From positions 62,001-126,000 of the forward strand of contig ONCE01000003.1 of NCBI GenBank assembly GCA_900316245.1: 64,000 nucleotides of DNA, written 5' to 3'. The translations under genes were made by a program, and so were the position numbers. Shown here one piece after another: positions 52,674 through 61,331 of the stretch (the first letter of the stretch is position 1; each line of letters begins with the position of its first letter). Source of the DNA: an uncultured Bacteroidales bacterium. GTDB lineage: Bacteria; Bacteroidota; Bacteroidia; Bacteroidales; UBA932. The notes beneath the pieces are model-generated. The model ran no database searches, was not told where the DNA came from, and saw nothing but the letters and a program-made list of their open reading frames with translations.

Positions 52674-53566
52674 TGCGGAGAATACTCCCTCTTATCTTAA
52701 CCGTCTTACTGAGCTCCTCTTGCGGCATAGTTCGTTTCGGGAGCTCAGAGCTTTTTACGGCCGGACCGGCCATCCGCCAGGACTACACCCCGAAAGGAAT
52801 TGTAGAAGAGCGCTTTTACCCCTGCAGCGTTCCGGGGCCCTCGCAGCGCCGCCTCATCGCCTACCTCCCGGCAGACTATTATACCTCCGGAAAGGACTAC
52901 CCCGTCATTTACCTGCTGCACGGGGCCCGCGGCTATGAGACTTCCTGGGTCCGTTTCGGCGAAGTTTACCACACGGCCGACAGTCTCTGGGCCCAGGGGA
53001 AAGCCGTCCCCTGCATCATTGTGATGCCCAATGTAAACCAGTACAACGACGACCGTGACTATGGAGAGTCCCGCTTCAAGAATGCCTTCGAGAGCATCTT
53101 TGAAGTGGACGGCATAGTGGAATCGGCCTTTATGGACGACGTGGTGGGCTACGTGGACAGCGTTTACCGCACCGTCCCGCAGAAGTCCCACCGGGCCATT
53201 GCCGGCCTTTCCATCGGAGCCTACCAGGCCATTTACTTTGGAACCAATTATCCGGATGCCTTTGACTATTTTGGCATTATGTCCCCCTATATGTGGTGTC
53301 TGGGACATCCCAGCATTACCCGTCATCGCTTCTTCTCGCATATGCGCCGCCGGATGAAGGTCCAGTTCCAGGATCCGCCCAAGGGTTACTACCTGTATGC
53401 CGGAACCTGGGACATGGCACGTCCCTCCACTGAAAGGCTGGACCGCTTCATGACCCGCAAGGGCTTTCCGCATGTCTACACCGTCTATCCGAGTTCCCAC
53501 GACTGGCCCACGGGCTGGAAGGAGGAATTCAAAGACTTCCTCCAGCACGCATTCCAGGAGCCGTAG
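52673..53566 (+). CDS. Esterase D-like (CE1-type) lipoprotein
   Basis: The 297-residue protein has a lipoprotein signal (C17 in VLLSSSCG) and an alpha/beta-hydrolase domain of the esterase D/feruloyl-acetyl esterase type. The nucleophile elbow is AGLSIGAYQA, the oxyanion region YPVIYLLHGARG, and the catalytic His is probably in PSSHDWPTGW. It may remove acetyl or feruloyl groups from plant polysaccharides at the cell surface, which fits the GH3 genes next to it. It is convergent with the GH3 gene at 53570, separated by 3 nt. Confidence 0.85.
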   Translation: MRRILPLILTVLLSSSCGIVRFGSSELFTAGPAIRQDYTPKGIVEERFYPCSVPGPSQRRLIAYLPADYYTSGKDYPVIYLLHGARGYETSWVRFGEVYHTADSLWAQGKAVPCIIVMPNVNQYNDDRDYGESRFKNAFESIFEVDGIVESAFMDDVVGYVDSVYRTVPQKSHRAIAGLSIGAYQAIYFGTNYPDAFDYFGIMSPYMWCLGHPSITRHRFFSHMRRRMKVQFQDPPKGYYLYAGTWDMARPSTERLDRFMTRKGFPHVYTVYPSSHDWPTGWKEEFKDFLQHAFQEP

Positions 53567-53569
53567 CCG

Positions 53570-55810
53570 TTAATACTGATAGGTCAGCGTCTTAACATCG
53601 TGGGAATTTCCTCCATAGAGGAGTTCCCACTTTCCTTTTACGGGAACCATATTCTGCTTCTCCTCGCTCCAGGCCAGGAAGGTCTCTTCCGTCAGGGGAA
53701 GGCTCACCTCCACCGTCTCTCCGGCCGGAATCTCCACCCTTGTAAAGCCGCGCAGGGTCTTCAAGGGGCCCTCGGCGTCATCGGCCTTCCTTACATAAAG
53801 CTGGACCACCTCGGTGGCGTCCACGCTGCCGGTGTTGCTCACGGGAATGATCAGGCTCCTGCCCTTGACCCGGGCCTCACCGTATTCAAAGGTGGTATAG
53901 CTGAGGCCGAAACCGAAGGGATAGAGAGGCTCACCCTGGAAGAAGCGGTAGGTGCGGCCCGTCATTCCGTAATCCTCGAAATCGGGCAGCTGGTCGATGC
54001 TCTTATAGAAGGTAAGAGGAAGCTTGCCGGAAGGAACCACATCTCCGAAGAGAACATTGGCAATGGCCGTACCGCCTTCCTCGCCGGGATACCAGGCCTG
54101 CAGGATGGCGTCGCAGCTTTCGGTCTCGGGTTCCAGGCCAATAGCGCTGCCGGAGAAGTTTACGAAGACCACCTTCTTGCCGGCCTCGTGCAGGGCTTTC
54201 AGCAGTTCCCGCTGAACGGCGGGCAGTTGGATATCGGTGCGGTCGCCGCCCTTGAAACCGGGCAGGGCCACGGGCATTTCCTCACCCTCCAGACGGGGAG
54301 AAATACCGCCGGCAAACACCACTACATCAATGTCTTTAAGCTGGTGAAGGACGGCCGGGATGTTGAGGGCAGGCAGGAAGCCGGCCATCATCTTCTTCTG
54401 GTCTTCCACATAATTCTTGAAATCCTGGATGCTGCCACCGCTGCCCTCCGTGGCTTTCTTGATATCTTCCTCGGTCATCCGGGCCAGCCGCTCCACCATC
54501 TCCAGTTGCTCCTTAACCACGAACTCGGCGCCCAGCAGACCGCAGGCGCGGATCACGGGAACGCCCGGAATACGGGCTTTGAAGGCATCAGCGAGGGTAA
54601 CGGTCTTATCCGGAATGGGGTTGTAGTTGCCCCAGAGCATTTCGCGGTCATCCGCATTGGGACCCAGCAGGGCAATACGGGCCGATGGATCCAGCGGAAG
54701 CACGCCACCCCTGTTCTGGAGGAGGACCAGCGTCTCTTCGGCCATCTTGCGGGACAGTGCCACGTGGGCCTCCCCTTCCAGTTCTTCGTCTTTCAGATGA
54801 GCCCAGGGTTCCACGTTGCCGTCCAGTTCTCCCAGGCGGATACGGGCCGCCAGCAGCCGCTCCAGGGAACGGTCTACATCGGCCTCATCCAGAAGACCTT
54901 TCTCTACGGCCTCCGGAATCTTGGGATAGGCGTTGCCGCACTCCAGATCCGTACCCGCGTGAATGGCGGCAGCCACGGCAGAAGCCGCATCGGGACTGAA
55001 GCCGTGACGGCCGGGCTCATAGAAATCACTCACGGCCCAGCAGTCCGATACCACGAGTCCCTTATAGCCCCATTCTCCGCGAAGGATGGTATTGATCAGG
55101 TAATCGCTGGCCCCGCACGGTTCCCCGCGGAAGCGGTTGTAGGCTATCATCACTTCCTGCACATCGGCCTTGGTTACCAGGTCCTTGAAGGCAGGCAGAT
55201 AGGTTTCTCTCAGATCCCTCTCGGTGACCTCCGCATTGTAGGAATGGCGGTTCCACTCCGGACCGGAATGCACGGCAAAGTGCTTGGCGCAGGCGTGGGC
55301 CTTGAGCACATCGGCCTTGGACGGGCCCTGCAGGCCTCTGACCACGGCCATACCCAACTGACCGGTAAGGAAAGGATCTTCTCCGTAGGTTTCCATGCCG
55401 CGTCCCCAGCGGGGGTCCCGGAAGATATTGATATTGGGGGTCCAGAAGGTAAGCCCCTGATACCAGCCCACGTGGCCGGTTGCGAGAGCCTGACGGTTCT
55501 TGATGCGGGCTTCATCGCTTACTGCGGTAAACACCTCATACACCAGCGGCTGGTCAAAGGAAGCCGCCATGGCGATGGGCATAGGGAACACGGTAGCCTT
55601 TCCGTTACGGGCCACCCCGTGAAGGGCTTCGTTCCACCAGTTGTAGGCCGGGATGCCCAGGGCCTCGATGGGGGCCGATGAATGGGTCATCAGGGAGGCT
55701 TTTTCCTCCAGGGACATCTTGGCTATCAGCTCCTGGGCCCGCTGTTCGGGCGTAGGAGCACAGGACAGCAGCAAAAGAGCCGCCAGTCCCGTTACAATGT
55801 ATTTATGCAT
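53570..55810 (-). CDS. Glycoside hydrolase family 3 lipoprotein (beta-xylosidase-like)
   Basis: The 746-residue enzyme has a lipoprotein signal (C17 in LLLLSCA), the GH3 N-terminal barrel and the C-terminal alpha/beta sandwich followed by a fibronectin III-like end. The N-terminal NWWNEALHGVARNG is typical of the xylosidase/arabinofuranosidase branch of GH3. The nucleophile Asp is in GLVVSDCWAVSDF, and KHFAVHSGPEWNRH is the substrate-binding block. It probably trims xylo-oligosaccharides in the periplasm or at the surface. The MgtC gene lies 12 nt upstream on the same strand. Confidence 0.9.
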   Translation of the reverse strand: MHKYIVTGLAALLLLSCAPTPEQRAQELIAKMSLEEKASLMTHSSAPIEALGIPAYNWWNEALHGVARNGKATVFPMPIAMAASFDQPLVYEVFTAVSDEARIKNRQALATGHVGWYQGLTFWTPNINIFRDPRWGRGMETYGEDPFLTGQLGMAVVRGLQGPSKADVLKAHACAKHFAVHSGPEWNRHSYNAEVTERDLRETYLPAFKDLVTKADVQEVMIAYNRFRGEPCGASDYLINTILRGEWGYKGLVVSDCWAVSDFYEPGRHGFSPDAASAVAAAIHAGTDLECGNAYPKIPEAVEKGLLDEADVDRSLERLLAARIRLGELDGNVEPWAHLKDEELEGEAHVALSRKMAEETLVLLQNRGGVLPLDPSARIALLGPNADDREMLWGNYNPIPDKTVTLADAFKARIPGVPVIRACGLLGAEFVVKEQLEMVERLARMTEEDIKKATEGSGGSIQDFKNYVEDQKKMMAGFLPALNIPAVLHQLKDIDVVVFAGGISPRLEGEEMPVALPGFKGGDRTDIQLPAVQRELLKALHEAGKKVVFVNFSGSAIGLEPETESCDAILQAWYPGEEGGTAIANVLFGDVVPSGKLPLTFYKSIDQLPDFEDYGMTGRTYRFFQGEPLYPFGFGLSYTTFEYGEARVKGRSLIIPVSNTGSVDATEVVQLYVRKADDAEGPLKTLRGFTRVEIPAGETVEVSLPLTEETFLAWSEEKQNMVPVKGKWELLYGGNSHDVKTLTYQY

Positions 55811-55822
55811 AAACAGTTAGGT

Positions 55823-56455
55823 TTAGTCCATACTGGTGAGTTCCACGCCGGGAATATCGTGGAAGAATTTCAGGACGCCGGCGGGATATTCTCTCTTGCG
55901 GATCAACAGGGAGAAAGAGGCTTTATAGATGTCTCCGTCCTTGTTCCAGGAGCAGTGGGACACCCGTTTTCCCAGAGTGGTCACCACGTCTTCGATATCC
56001 TTCTGGGACTGAGCCTTCATGGTAACGCTCACCTGACGTTCACCCAGCTTGAAGGTATAGAAGTGCATGGCTTCCATACAGATGATGAGGACAATCAGGC
56101 AAAGGATGGCCATGGTATACAGGCCGCTGCCGATGGCCAGGCCGATGGCACCGGTTACCCAGATACCGGCCGCCGTAGTAAGACCCATCACGTGGCTTCC
56201 GGTTTTCATAATGATACCGCCGCAGACGAAACCCAGACCGCCCACCACGCCGGCGGCGATACGGGCCGCGTCAAACTTGACGGCCTCCGGGAAGCCAAAC
56301 TGCGAAATGATCATAAACAGACAGGCGCCCATAGCCACCAGAACGTGCGTGCGGACCCCGACTCCCTTGCCGCGGAATTCACGCTCGTAACCAATGATTG
56401 CGCCTACAATTCCCGCCGATAGCAGGCGGATGCAAAGTTCCAGTTCTAGTGTCAT
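55823..56455 (-). CDS. MgtC/SapB family membrane protein
   Basis: From the ATG at 56455 the protein has 210 residues: about five hydrophobic helices in the first ~140 (RLLSAGIVGAIIGYEREFRG, the MgtC hallmark, through LTTAAGIWVTGAIGLAIG) and a C-terminal cytosolic ACT-like domain. MgtC proteins affect growth at low Mg2+ and ATP synthase activity in pathogens; in other bacteria their role is unclear. A -7 box (TACATTTG, 56469-56462) ends 6 nt before the ATG. The open frame to 56503 crosses this box and is rejected. The GH3 gene downstream is probably cotranscribed. Confidence 0.88.
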   Translation of the reverse strand: MTLELELCIRLLSAGIVGAIIGYEREFRGKGVGVRTHVLVAMGACLFMIISQFGFPEAVKFDAARIAAGVVGGLGFVCGGIIMKTGSHVMGLTTAAGIWVTGAIGLAIGSGLYTMAILCLIVLIICMEAMHFYTFKLGERQVSVTMKAQSQKDIEDVVTTLGKRVSHCSWNKDGDIYKASFSLLIRKREYPAGVLKFFHDIPGVELTSMD

Positions 56456-56461
56456 AATGTA

Positions 56462-56469
56462 CAAATGTA
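56462..56469 (-). promoter_or_regulatory. -7 promoter box of the mgtC-GH3 unit
   Basis: The minus strand reads TACATTTG (TAnnTTTG) ending 6 nt before the mgtC ATG, which implies a nearly leaderless mRNA. Confidence 0.55.
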
Positions 56470-56501
56470 AGTTTTTCTTTCCAAAAATGAAAGACTTACA
56501 C

Positions 56502-56537
56502 AAAAAAGCGCGCGAGGGAAAGACTCCCCCGCGCGCC
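56502..56537 (-). terminator. Intrinsic terminator of the GH3 gene at 56564
   Basis: On the minus strand GCGCGCGGGGG pairs with CCCTCGCGCGC (one G-T pair) across a 7-nt loop and is followed by a T run. It separates this GH3 gene from the mgtC promoter. Confidence 0.85.
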
Positions 56538-56563
56538 GGCGTAGCATAAGTTTAAAAAGTGTT

Positions 56564-58864
56564 TTATTTAGCCTGGGGGGCCAGCACGTTGTGAACGGGC
56601 CAGCTCTGTGCTTTCTTGAGGGTGAAGGGAGCGGTGGCGCGGATGTCATCCACGGAGGCGCCGAACTGCACCTTGTAGGAACCGGCGGCAGCTTCCCAGG
56701 CGCTGGTGGCCTCATTGAAGGAAGCCAGCTCGTAGGCACTAACCTTGAGGGTCAGGGTCTGGCTCTCACCGGGTTTGAGTTCCTTGGTCTTGCCGAAGGC
56801 CTTGAGTTCGCGGGCGGGCTTGTCCAGGCCGCCGGCAGGGGCGCTCACATAGAGTTCCACTACTTCCTTACCGGCTACGGAACCGGTGTTGGTCACGGTG
56901 ACGCTGGCCTGGAAGCCGTCAGCAACGGCCTTCACCACGGGCTTGCTGTAAGCGAAGTTGGTGTAGCTCAGACCGAAGCCGAAAGGATAGGAAACGGCCA
57001 CGTCACGGGTGACGAAGTGACGGTAACCCACCCAGATGCCTTCTTCGTAGTTGGTGTAGTCCACATCCTTCTGAGGCTGACGGGGACCCCAGGAGAAGCC
57101 ACGGTTGGCGCTCTGCTGGTAGTTGTACGGGAAGTTGGCGCTGGACGGATGGTCCATAAAGTTCACGGGGAAGGTCATAGGCAGCTTGCCGGAAGGGTTC
57201 ACCTTGCCGGTAAGAACGTCTGCAACGGCGTTGGCGCCTTCCTGACCGGGGCTCCAAGGCAGGACAATGGCGTCCACGAGGTTCTTCCAGGAGTTGGTCT
57301 CGATGACACCGCCCACATTCAGGACCACGATCACCTTCTTGCCAAGGGCGTGGTAGGTGGAGCTGACGCGCTGGAGGAGTTCACGCTCTACGGAGGTGAG
57401 CTCGAAATCGTCCATCATCTTACGGTCTGCACCTTCACCGGCGTTGCGGCCCAGGACCACCACGGCCACGTCATTGGCGCGGGCCTGGTTGTTGATGCCG
57501 TTCTCGGGGATGGCTACCTCGGAGAGTTTTCTGCGGGAGAACCAGGACATAACGGAGCCGGACACGGCAGACTGGGCTGCATCATAGGCCTTGAAGGCCG
57601 TATAGAAGTCTACCAGGCTCTTGTCCAGGGTGAAGCCGGCATTCTGCATACCGTCTACCATATTGACCACATAAGCCTTGTTCACATCACCGGAACCGGT
57701 ACCACCGGCTACAAAATCGACGGAAGAAACACCGTAGAGGGCCACCTTCTCCGTTCCCTTGAGCGGGAGGGCGGCATTCTCGTTGCGGAGGAGGACGATG
57801 GCCTCACCGGCGGCCTTGCGGGCAACCTGGGCGTGGGCCTTCAGATCCGGCTTGTTGGAGAACTTGTAACCCTTGAAGCGAGGGGTGCGCACAATGTAGT
57901 TGAGCATATTGCGGACGTTGCGGTCCAGCTCTTCCTGGGAGATGGTGCCATCCTGGACGCCGGCGATGATGCGGTCAATCTCGTTCTGGTTACCGGGTTC
58001 CATAAGGTCGTTACCGGCCTTGGCGCTCTTGACGGTACCGGCCTTGTTGCCCCAGTCCGTCATCACAATACCCTTGAAGCCCCACTCATCACGGAGAACC
58101 GTGGTAAGAAGGCCTTCGCTCTGCTGGGTATAGTCACCGTTGAGCTTGTTGTAGGAGCTCATCACCGTCCAGGGCTGGGCCTCTTTGACGGCAATTTCAA
58201 AGTTCTTGAGGTAAATCTCGCGGAGGGCGCGCTGGGAGATGATGGCATCGTCCTCGTTGCGGTTGGTCTCCTGGTTGTTGGCAGCATAGTGCTTGATGGA
58301 AGTACCTACGCCATTGCTCTGGATACCCTTCACATAGGCGGCAGCCATCTTACCGGACAGGAACGGATCTTCGGAGAAATACTCGAAGTTACGGCCGCAG
58401 AGGGGATTTCTGTGGATGTTCATACCGGGGGCCAGGAGCACGTCTACGCCGTATTCCAGCACCTCGTTACCCATGGCTTTGGTAACTTCTTCCACCAGGG
58501 AAAGATCCCAGGAACTGGCCAGGAGCGTACCCACAGGGAAACCGGTGCAATAATAGGTGTTGGGGTCACCGGGGCGGGTGGGCTGGATGCGGAGGCCGGC
58601 AGGGCCGTCAGCCAGAACGGTTACAGGAATACCCAGGCGGTCAATGTTGCGGGTGTTACCGGCGGCACCGGGCACGTTGGCCGATACACCGGAGGTCACA
58701 CCGTTCACGATGGCGGCGCGGGCACCGCCCACCAGCAGGGTGGCTTTTTCCTGAAGAGTCATGGCTTTGAGCACCTCTTCAACGTTGTTTTCTTTGAGCT
58801 GGGGCTGGGCAAAGGCCATAAAGGTCATTCCCAGGGCAGCGATTGTCAAAAGGATACGTTTCAT
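56564..58864 (-). CDS. Glycoside hydrolase family 3 beta-glucosidase-like enzyme, secreted
   Basis: The 766-residue enzyme has a type I signal peptide (AALGMTFMAFAQPQ). GH3 blocks are LADGPAGLRIQP (about 85), KHYAANNQETNRNE (about 188) and the nucleophile motif GIVMTDWGNK (about 265), followed by the GH3 C-terminal domain and a fibronectin III-like end. It is closely related to the divergent GH3 gene at 59028, but it is exported as a soluble periplasmic or secreted protein rather than a lipoprotein. Its own promoter (TAACTTTG, 58907-58900) and terminator make it monocistronic. Confidence 0.9.
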   Translation of the reverse strand: MKRILLTIAALGMTFMAFAQPQLKENNVEEVLKAMTLQEKATLLVGGARAAIVNGVTSGVSANVPGAAGNTRNIDRLGIPVTVLADGPAGLRIQPTRPGDPNTYYCTGFPVGTLLASSWDLSLVEEVTKAMGNEVLEYGVDVLLAPGMNIHRNPLCGRNFEYFSEDPFLSGKMAAAYVKGIQSNGVGTSIKHYAANNQETNRNEDDAIISQRALREIYLKNFEIAVKEAQPWTVMSSYNKLNGDYTQQSEGLLTTVLRDEWGFKGIVMTDWGNKAGTVKSAKAGNDLMEPGNQNEIDRIIAGVQDGTISQEELDRNVRNMLNYIVRTPRFKGYKFSNKPDLKAHAQVARKAAGEAIVLLRNENAALPLKGTEKVALYGVSSVDFVAGGTGSGDVNKAYVVNMVDGMQNAGFTLDKSLVDFYTAFKAYDAAQSAVSGSVMSWFSRRKLSEVAIPENGINNQARANDVAVVVLGRNAGEGADRKMMDDFELTSVERELLQRVSSTYHALGKKVIVVLNVGGVIETNSWKNLVDAIVLPWSPGQEGANAVADVLTGKVNPSGKLPMTFPVNFMDHPSSANFPYNYQQSANRGFSWGPRQPQKDVDYTNYEEGIWVGYRHFVTRDVAVSYPFGFGLSYTNFAYSKPVVKAVADGFQASVTVTNTGSVAGKEVVELYVSAPAGGLDKPARELKAFGKTKELKPGESQTLTLKVSAYELASFNEATSAWEAAAGSYKVQFGASVDDIRATAPFTLKKAQSWPVHNVLAPQAK

Positions 58865-58899
58865 ATAAGTGTTTTTAGTTTATGGGTTTTTCAGCAATA

Positions 58900-58907
58900 C
58901 AAAGTTA
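58900..58907 (-). promoter_or_regulatory. -7 promoter box of the GH3 gene at 56564
   Basis: The minus strand reads TAACTTTG (TAnnTTTG), 35 nt before the ATG at 58864. Confidence 0.6.
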
Positions 58908-58982
58908 CGTCATATTCTGTTCAAAAATTTATCTATTCTGTCTAAAAGTCCTTCTTTTTCTTCTTTTTCCGTGAATTACACC

Positions 58983-58990
58983 TATATTTG
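58983..58990 (+). promoter_or_regulatory. -7 promoter box of the GH3 gene at 59028
   Basis: TATATTTG (TAnnTTTG) lies 37 nt before the ATG at 59028, which supports that start over open-frame positions further upstream. The rest of the intergenic region is T-rich and shows nothing else clear. Confidence 0.6.
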
Positions 58991-59027
58991 TAAAGTTGAT
59001 AGCACAAGAATTAACCAAAAATATCTT

Positions 59028-61331
59028 ATGAAAAAATCCATCCTGATTTCTGCCGCCATCCTGGCCCTTGCCGGATGCCAGAGCGGCGACCCCCAGTTGG
59101 GCAAATCTTCCGTGGACAAAGTCCTCAAGGCCATGACCCTGGAAGAGAAAGTACATTTTGTCATTGGCATGGGCATGGCCGGAAGTGACGGCAACTCCGC
59201 CGTAGTGGGAGCCACCGAGGACATCGTTCCCGGCGCCGCAGGCACCACCTACCCCATCCCCCGCCTGGGCATTCCCTCCATCGTCCTTGCCGACGGCCCT
59301 GCCGGTCTGCGCATCAACCCCACCCGTGAGAACGACCCTAACACGTACTACTGCACCCACTTCCCCATCGGAACCCTCCTTTCCAGCACCTGGAACCAGG
59401 AACTGGTAGAAAGCGTAGGTGAAGCCATGGGTCAGGAAGTTCACGAATACGGGGCCGATGTTTACCTGGCTCCCGCCCTCAACATCCACCGTCATCCCCT
59501 CAACGGCCGCAACTTCGAGTACTATTCCGAAGACCCCGTGGTGGCCGGCAAGACCGCTGCCGCCTATGTGCGCGGTGTCCAGAAGAACGATGTAGGTACG
59601 TCTGTCAAGCACTTCGCCTACAACAACCAGGAGACCAACCGCACCGGCAACAACGCCATCATCAGCCCCCGCGCCCAGCGTGAGATCTACCTCAAGGGTT
59701 TTGAAATCACCGTCAAGGAGGCCGATCCCTGGACCATCATGAGCTCCTACAACAAGATCAACGGCACCTACACCTCCCAGAGCAAGGACCTCCTCACCAC
59801 CGTCCTGCGTGACGAGTGGGGCTTCAAGGGCCTGGTGATGACCGACTGGTACGGTGGAGACAACGGAGCCGAGCAGATTGCCGCCGGCAACGATATGCTC
59901 CAGCCCGGTACCGCCCTGCAGTATCAGCAGATCATGGACGCCCTCAAGGACGGTTCCCTCACCGAGGCCCAGCTGGACGTCTGCGTCAAGCGCTGCCTGG
60001 AACTGGTCAAGCGCAGCCCCAAGGTCAAGGGTTACGCCTACAGCAACAAGCCCGACCTCAAGGCCCACGCCACCGTTACCCGTCAGAGCGCCCTGGAAGG
60101 TATGGTTCTGCTGGAGAACAACGGTGTCCTGCCCCTCAAGGATGTCAAGAACGTGGCTGTATTCGGCTGCACTTCCTTTGATTTCATCGCCGGCGGTACC
60201 GGTTCCGGCAACGTGAACCGCGCCTACACCGTGTCCCTGCTGGACGGCCTCAAGAACGCCGGCTTCAAAGTGGATGAGAGCAACAAGGAAACCTACCTCA
60301 AGCACATTGAGAAGGAAAAGGCTGCCTTCCAGGCTTCCCTGGATCCCAACGACGCCCTGGCTCCCTTCTATCCGGTTCCCCGTCCTTCCGAACTGGTTCC
60401 TTCCCCCAAGGAGATGGCCGCTCTCGTGAAGAACAACGATATCGCCATCATCACCTTCGGCCGCAACTCCGGTGAATTCTTCGACCGCAGCGCAGCCGAC
60501 TTCGAGCTCTCCAAGAGCGAGAGAACCCTCCTCACCGCCGTTACTGCCGCCTTCCACACGGCCGGCAAGAAAGTGGTGGTTGTGCTCAACGTGGGTGGCG
60601 TTATCGAGACCCACTCCTGGAGCTGGATGCCCGACGCCGTTCTCCTGGCCTGGCAGGCCGGTCAGGAAGGTGGCAACTCCGTGACCGATATCCTTACCGG
60701 TGTGGAGAGCCCCTCCGGCAAGCTGCCCATGACCTTCCCGATGAACCTCATGGACGCTGCTTCTTCCCTGAACTTCCCCATCGACGCCACCAAGGACGTC
60801 TACTTCACCAACCGCCGCGAAGACGTGGGCCAGAAGGACGTGGACCAGACCGACTATGCAGAGGGTATCTATGTAGGTTACCGCTGGTTCGACAAGTATA
60901 ACATCTCTGTTTCTTATCCTTTCGGATACGGACTTAGCTACACTAGCTTCGAATATTCCGAGCCCACCGTCAAGAACGACGGAAAGACCGTCACCGCCAC
61001 CGTTACCGTCAAGAACGTGGGTGAAGTGGCCGGCAAGGAAGCCGTTCAGCTGTACGTTTCCGCTCCCGAAAGCAAACTGGACAAGCCCGCCAAGGAACTC
61101 AAGGCCTACGGCAAGACCAAGAAACTTGCCCCCGGCGAGAGCCAGACCCTGACCCTTACCTTCCCCACCTCCGAGCTCGCTTCCTTCGACGAAGAAGCCA
61201 GCGCCTGGAAGGTAGACGCTGGCACTTATCAGTTCCTCTTCGGTGCCTCTTCCCGCGATATCCGCTGCACGGCTGAAGCCGATGCCGCCGCATCAGAGGT
61301 ACCCGCTCATCGCGTACTGCTCAAGCAGTAA
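59028..61331 (+). CDS. Glycoside hydrolase family 3 beta-glucosidase-like lipoprotein
   Basis: From the ATG at 59028 the enzyme has 767 residues with a lipoprotein signal (AAILALAGCQSG). It shares long blocks with the divergent GH3 neighbour, including LADGPAGLRINPTR, KHFAYNNQETNRTG and the nucleophile motif GLVMTDWYGG. The C-terminal sandwich and fibronectin III-like end are also alike. The pair probably arose by duplication and inversion, with one copy becoming membrane anchored. It overlaps lpdA by 11 bp at its 3' end in convergent orientation. Confidence 0.9.
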   Translation: MKKSILISAAILALAGCQSGDPQLGKSSVDKVLKAMTLEEKVHFVIGMGMAGSDGNSAVVGATEDIVPGAAGTTYPIPRLGIPSIVLADGPAGLRINPTRENDPNTYYCTHFPIGTLLSSTWNQELVESVGEAMGQEVHEYGADVYLAPALNIHRHPLNGRNFEYYSEDPVVAGKTAAAYVRGVQKNDVGTSVKHFAYNNQETNRTGNNAIISPRAQREIYLKGFEITVKEADPWTIMSSYNKINGTYTSQSKDLLTTVLRDEWGFKGLVMTDWYGGDNGAEQIAAGNDMLQPGTALQYQQIMDALKDGSLTEAQLDVCVKRCLELVKRSPKVKGYAYSNKPDLKAHATVTRQSALEGMVLLENNGVLPLKDVKNVAVFGCTSFDFIAGGTGSGNVNRAYTVSLLDGLKNAGFKVDESNKETYLKHIEKEKAAFQASLDPNDALAPFYPVPRPSELVPSPKEMAALVKNNDIAIITFGRNSGEFFDRSAADFELSKSERTLLTAVTAAFHTAGKKVVVVLNVGGVIETHSWSWMPDAVLLAWQAGQEGGNSVTDILTGVESPSGKLPMTFPMNLMDAASSLNFPIDATKDVYFTNRREDVGQKDVDQTDYAEGIYVGYRWFDKYNISVSYPFGYGLSYTSFEYSEPTVKNDGKTVTATVTVKNVGEVAGKEAVQLYVSAPESKLDKPAKELKAYGKTKKLAPGESQTLTLTFPTSELASFDEEASAWKVDAGTYQFLFGASSRDIRCTAEADAAASEVPAHRVLLKQ

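Noticed and set aside
56591..58945. 784-codon open frame opposite the GH3 gene (and similar ones opposite 53570-55810 and 59028-61331)
   Set aside because: Antisense shadows of GH3 genes with low-complexity composition.
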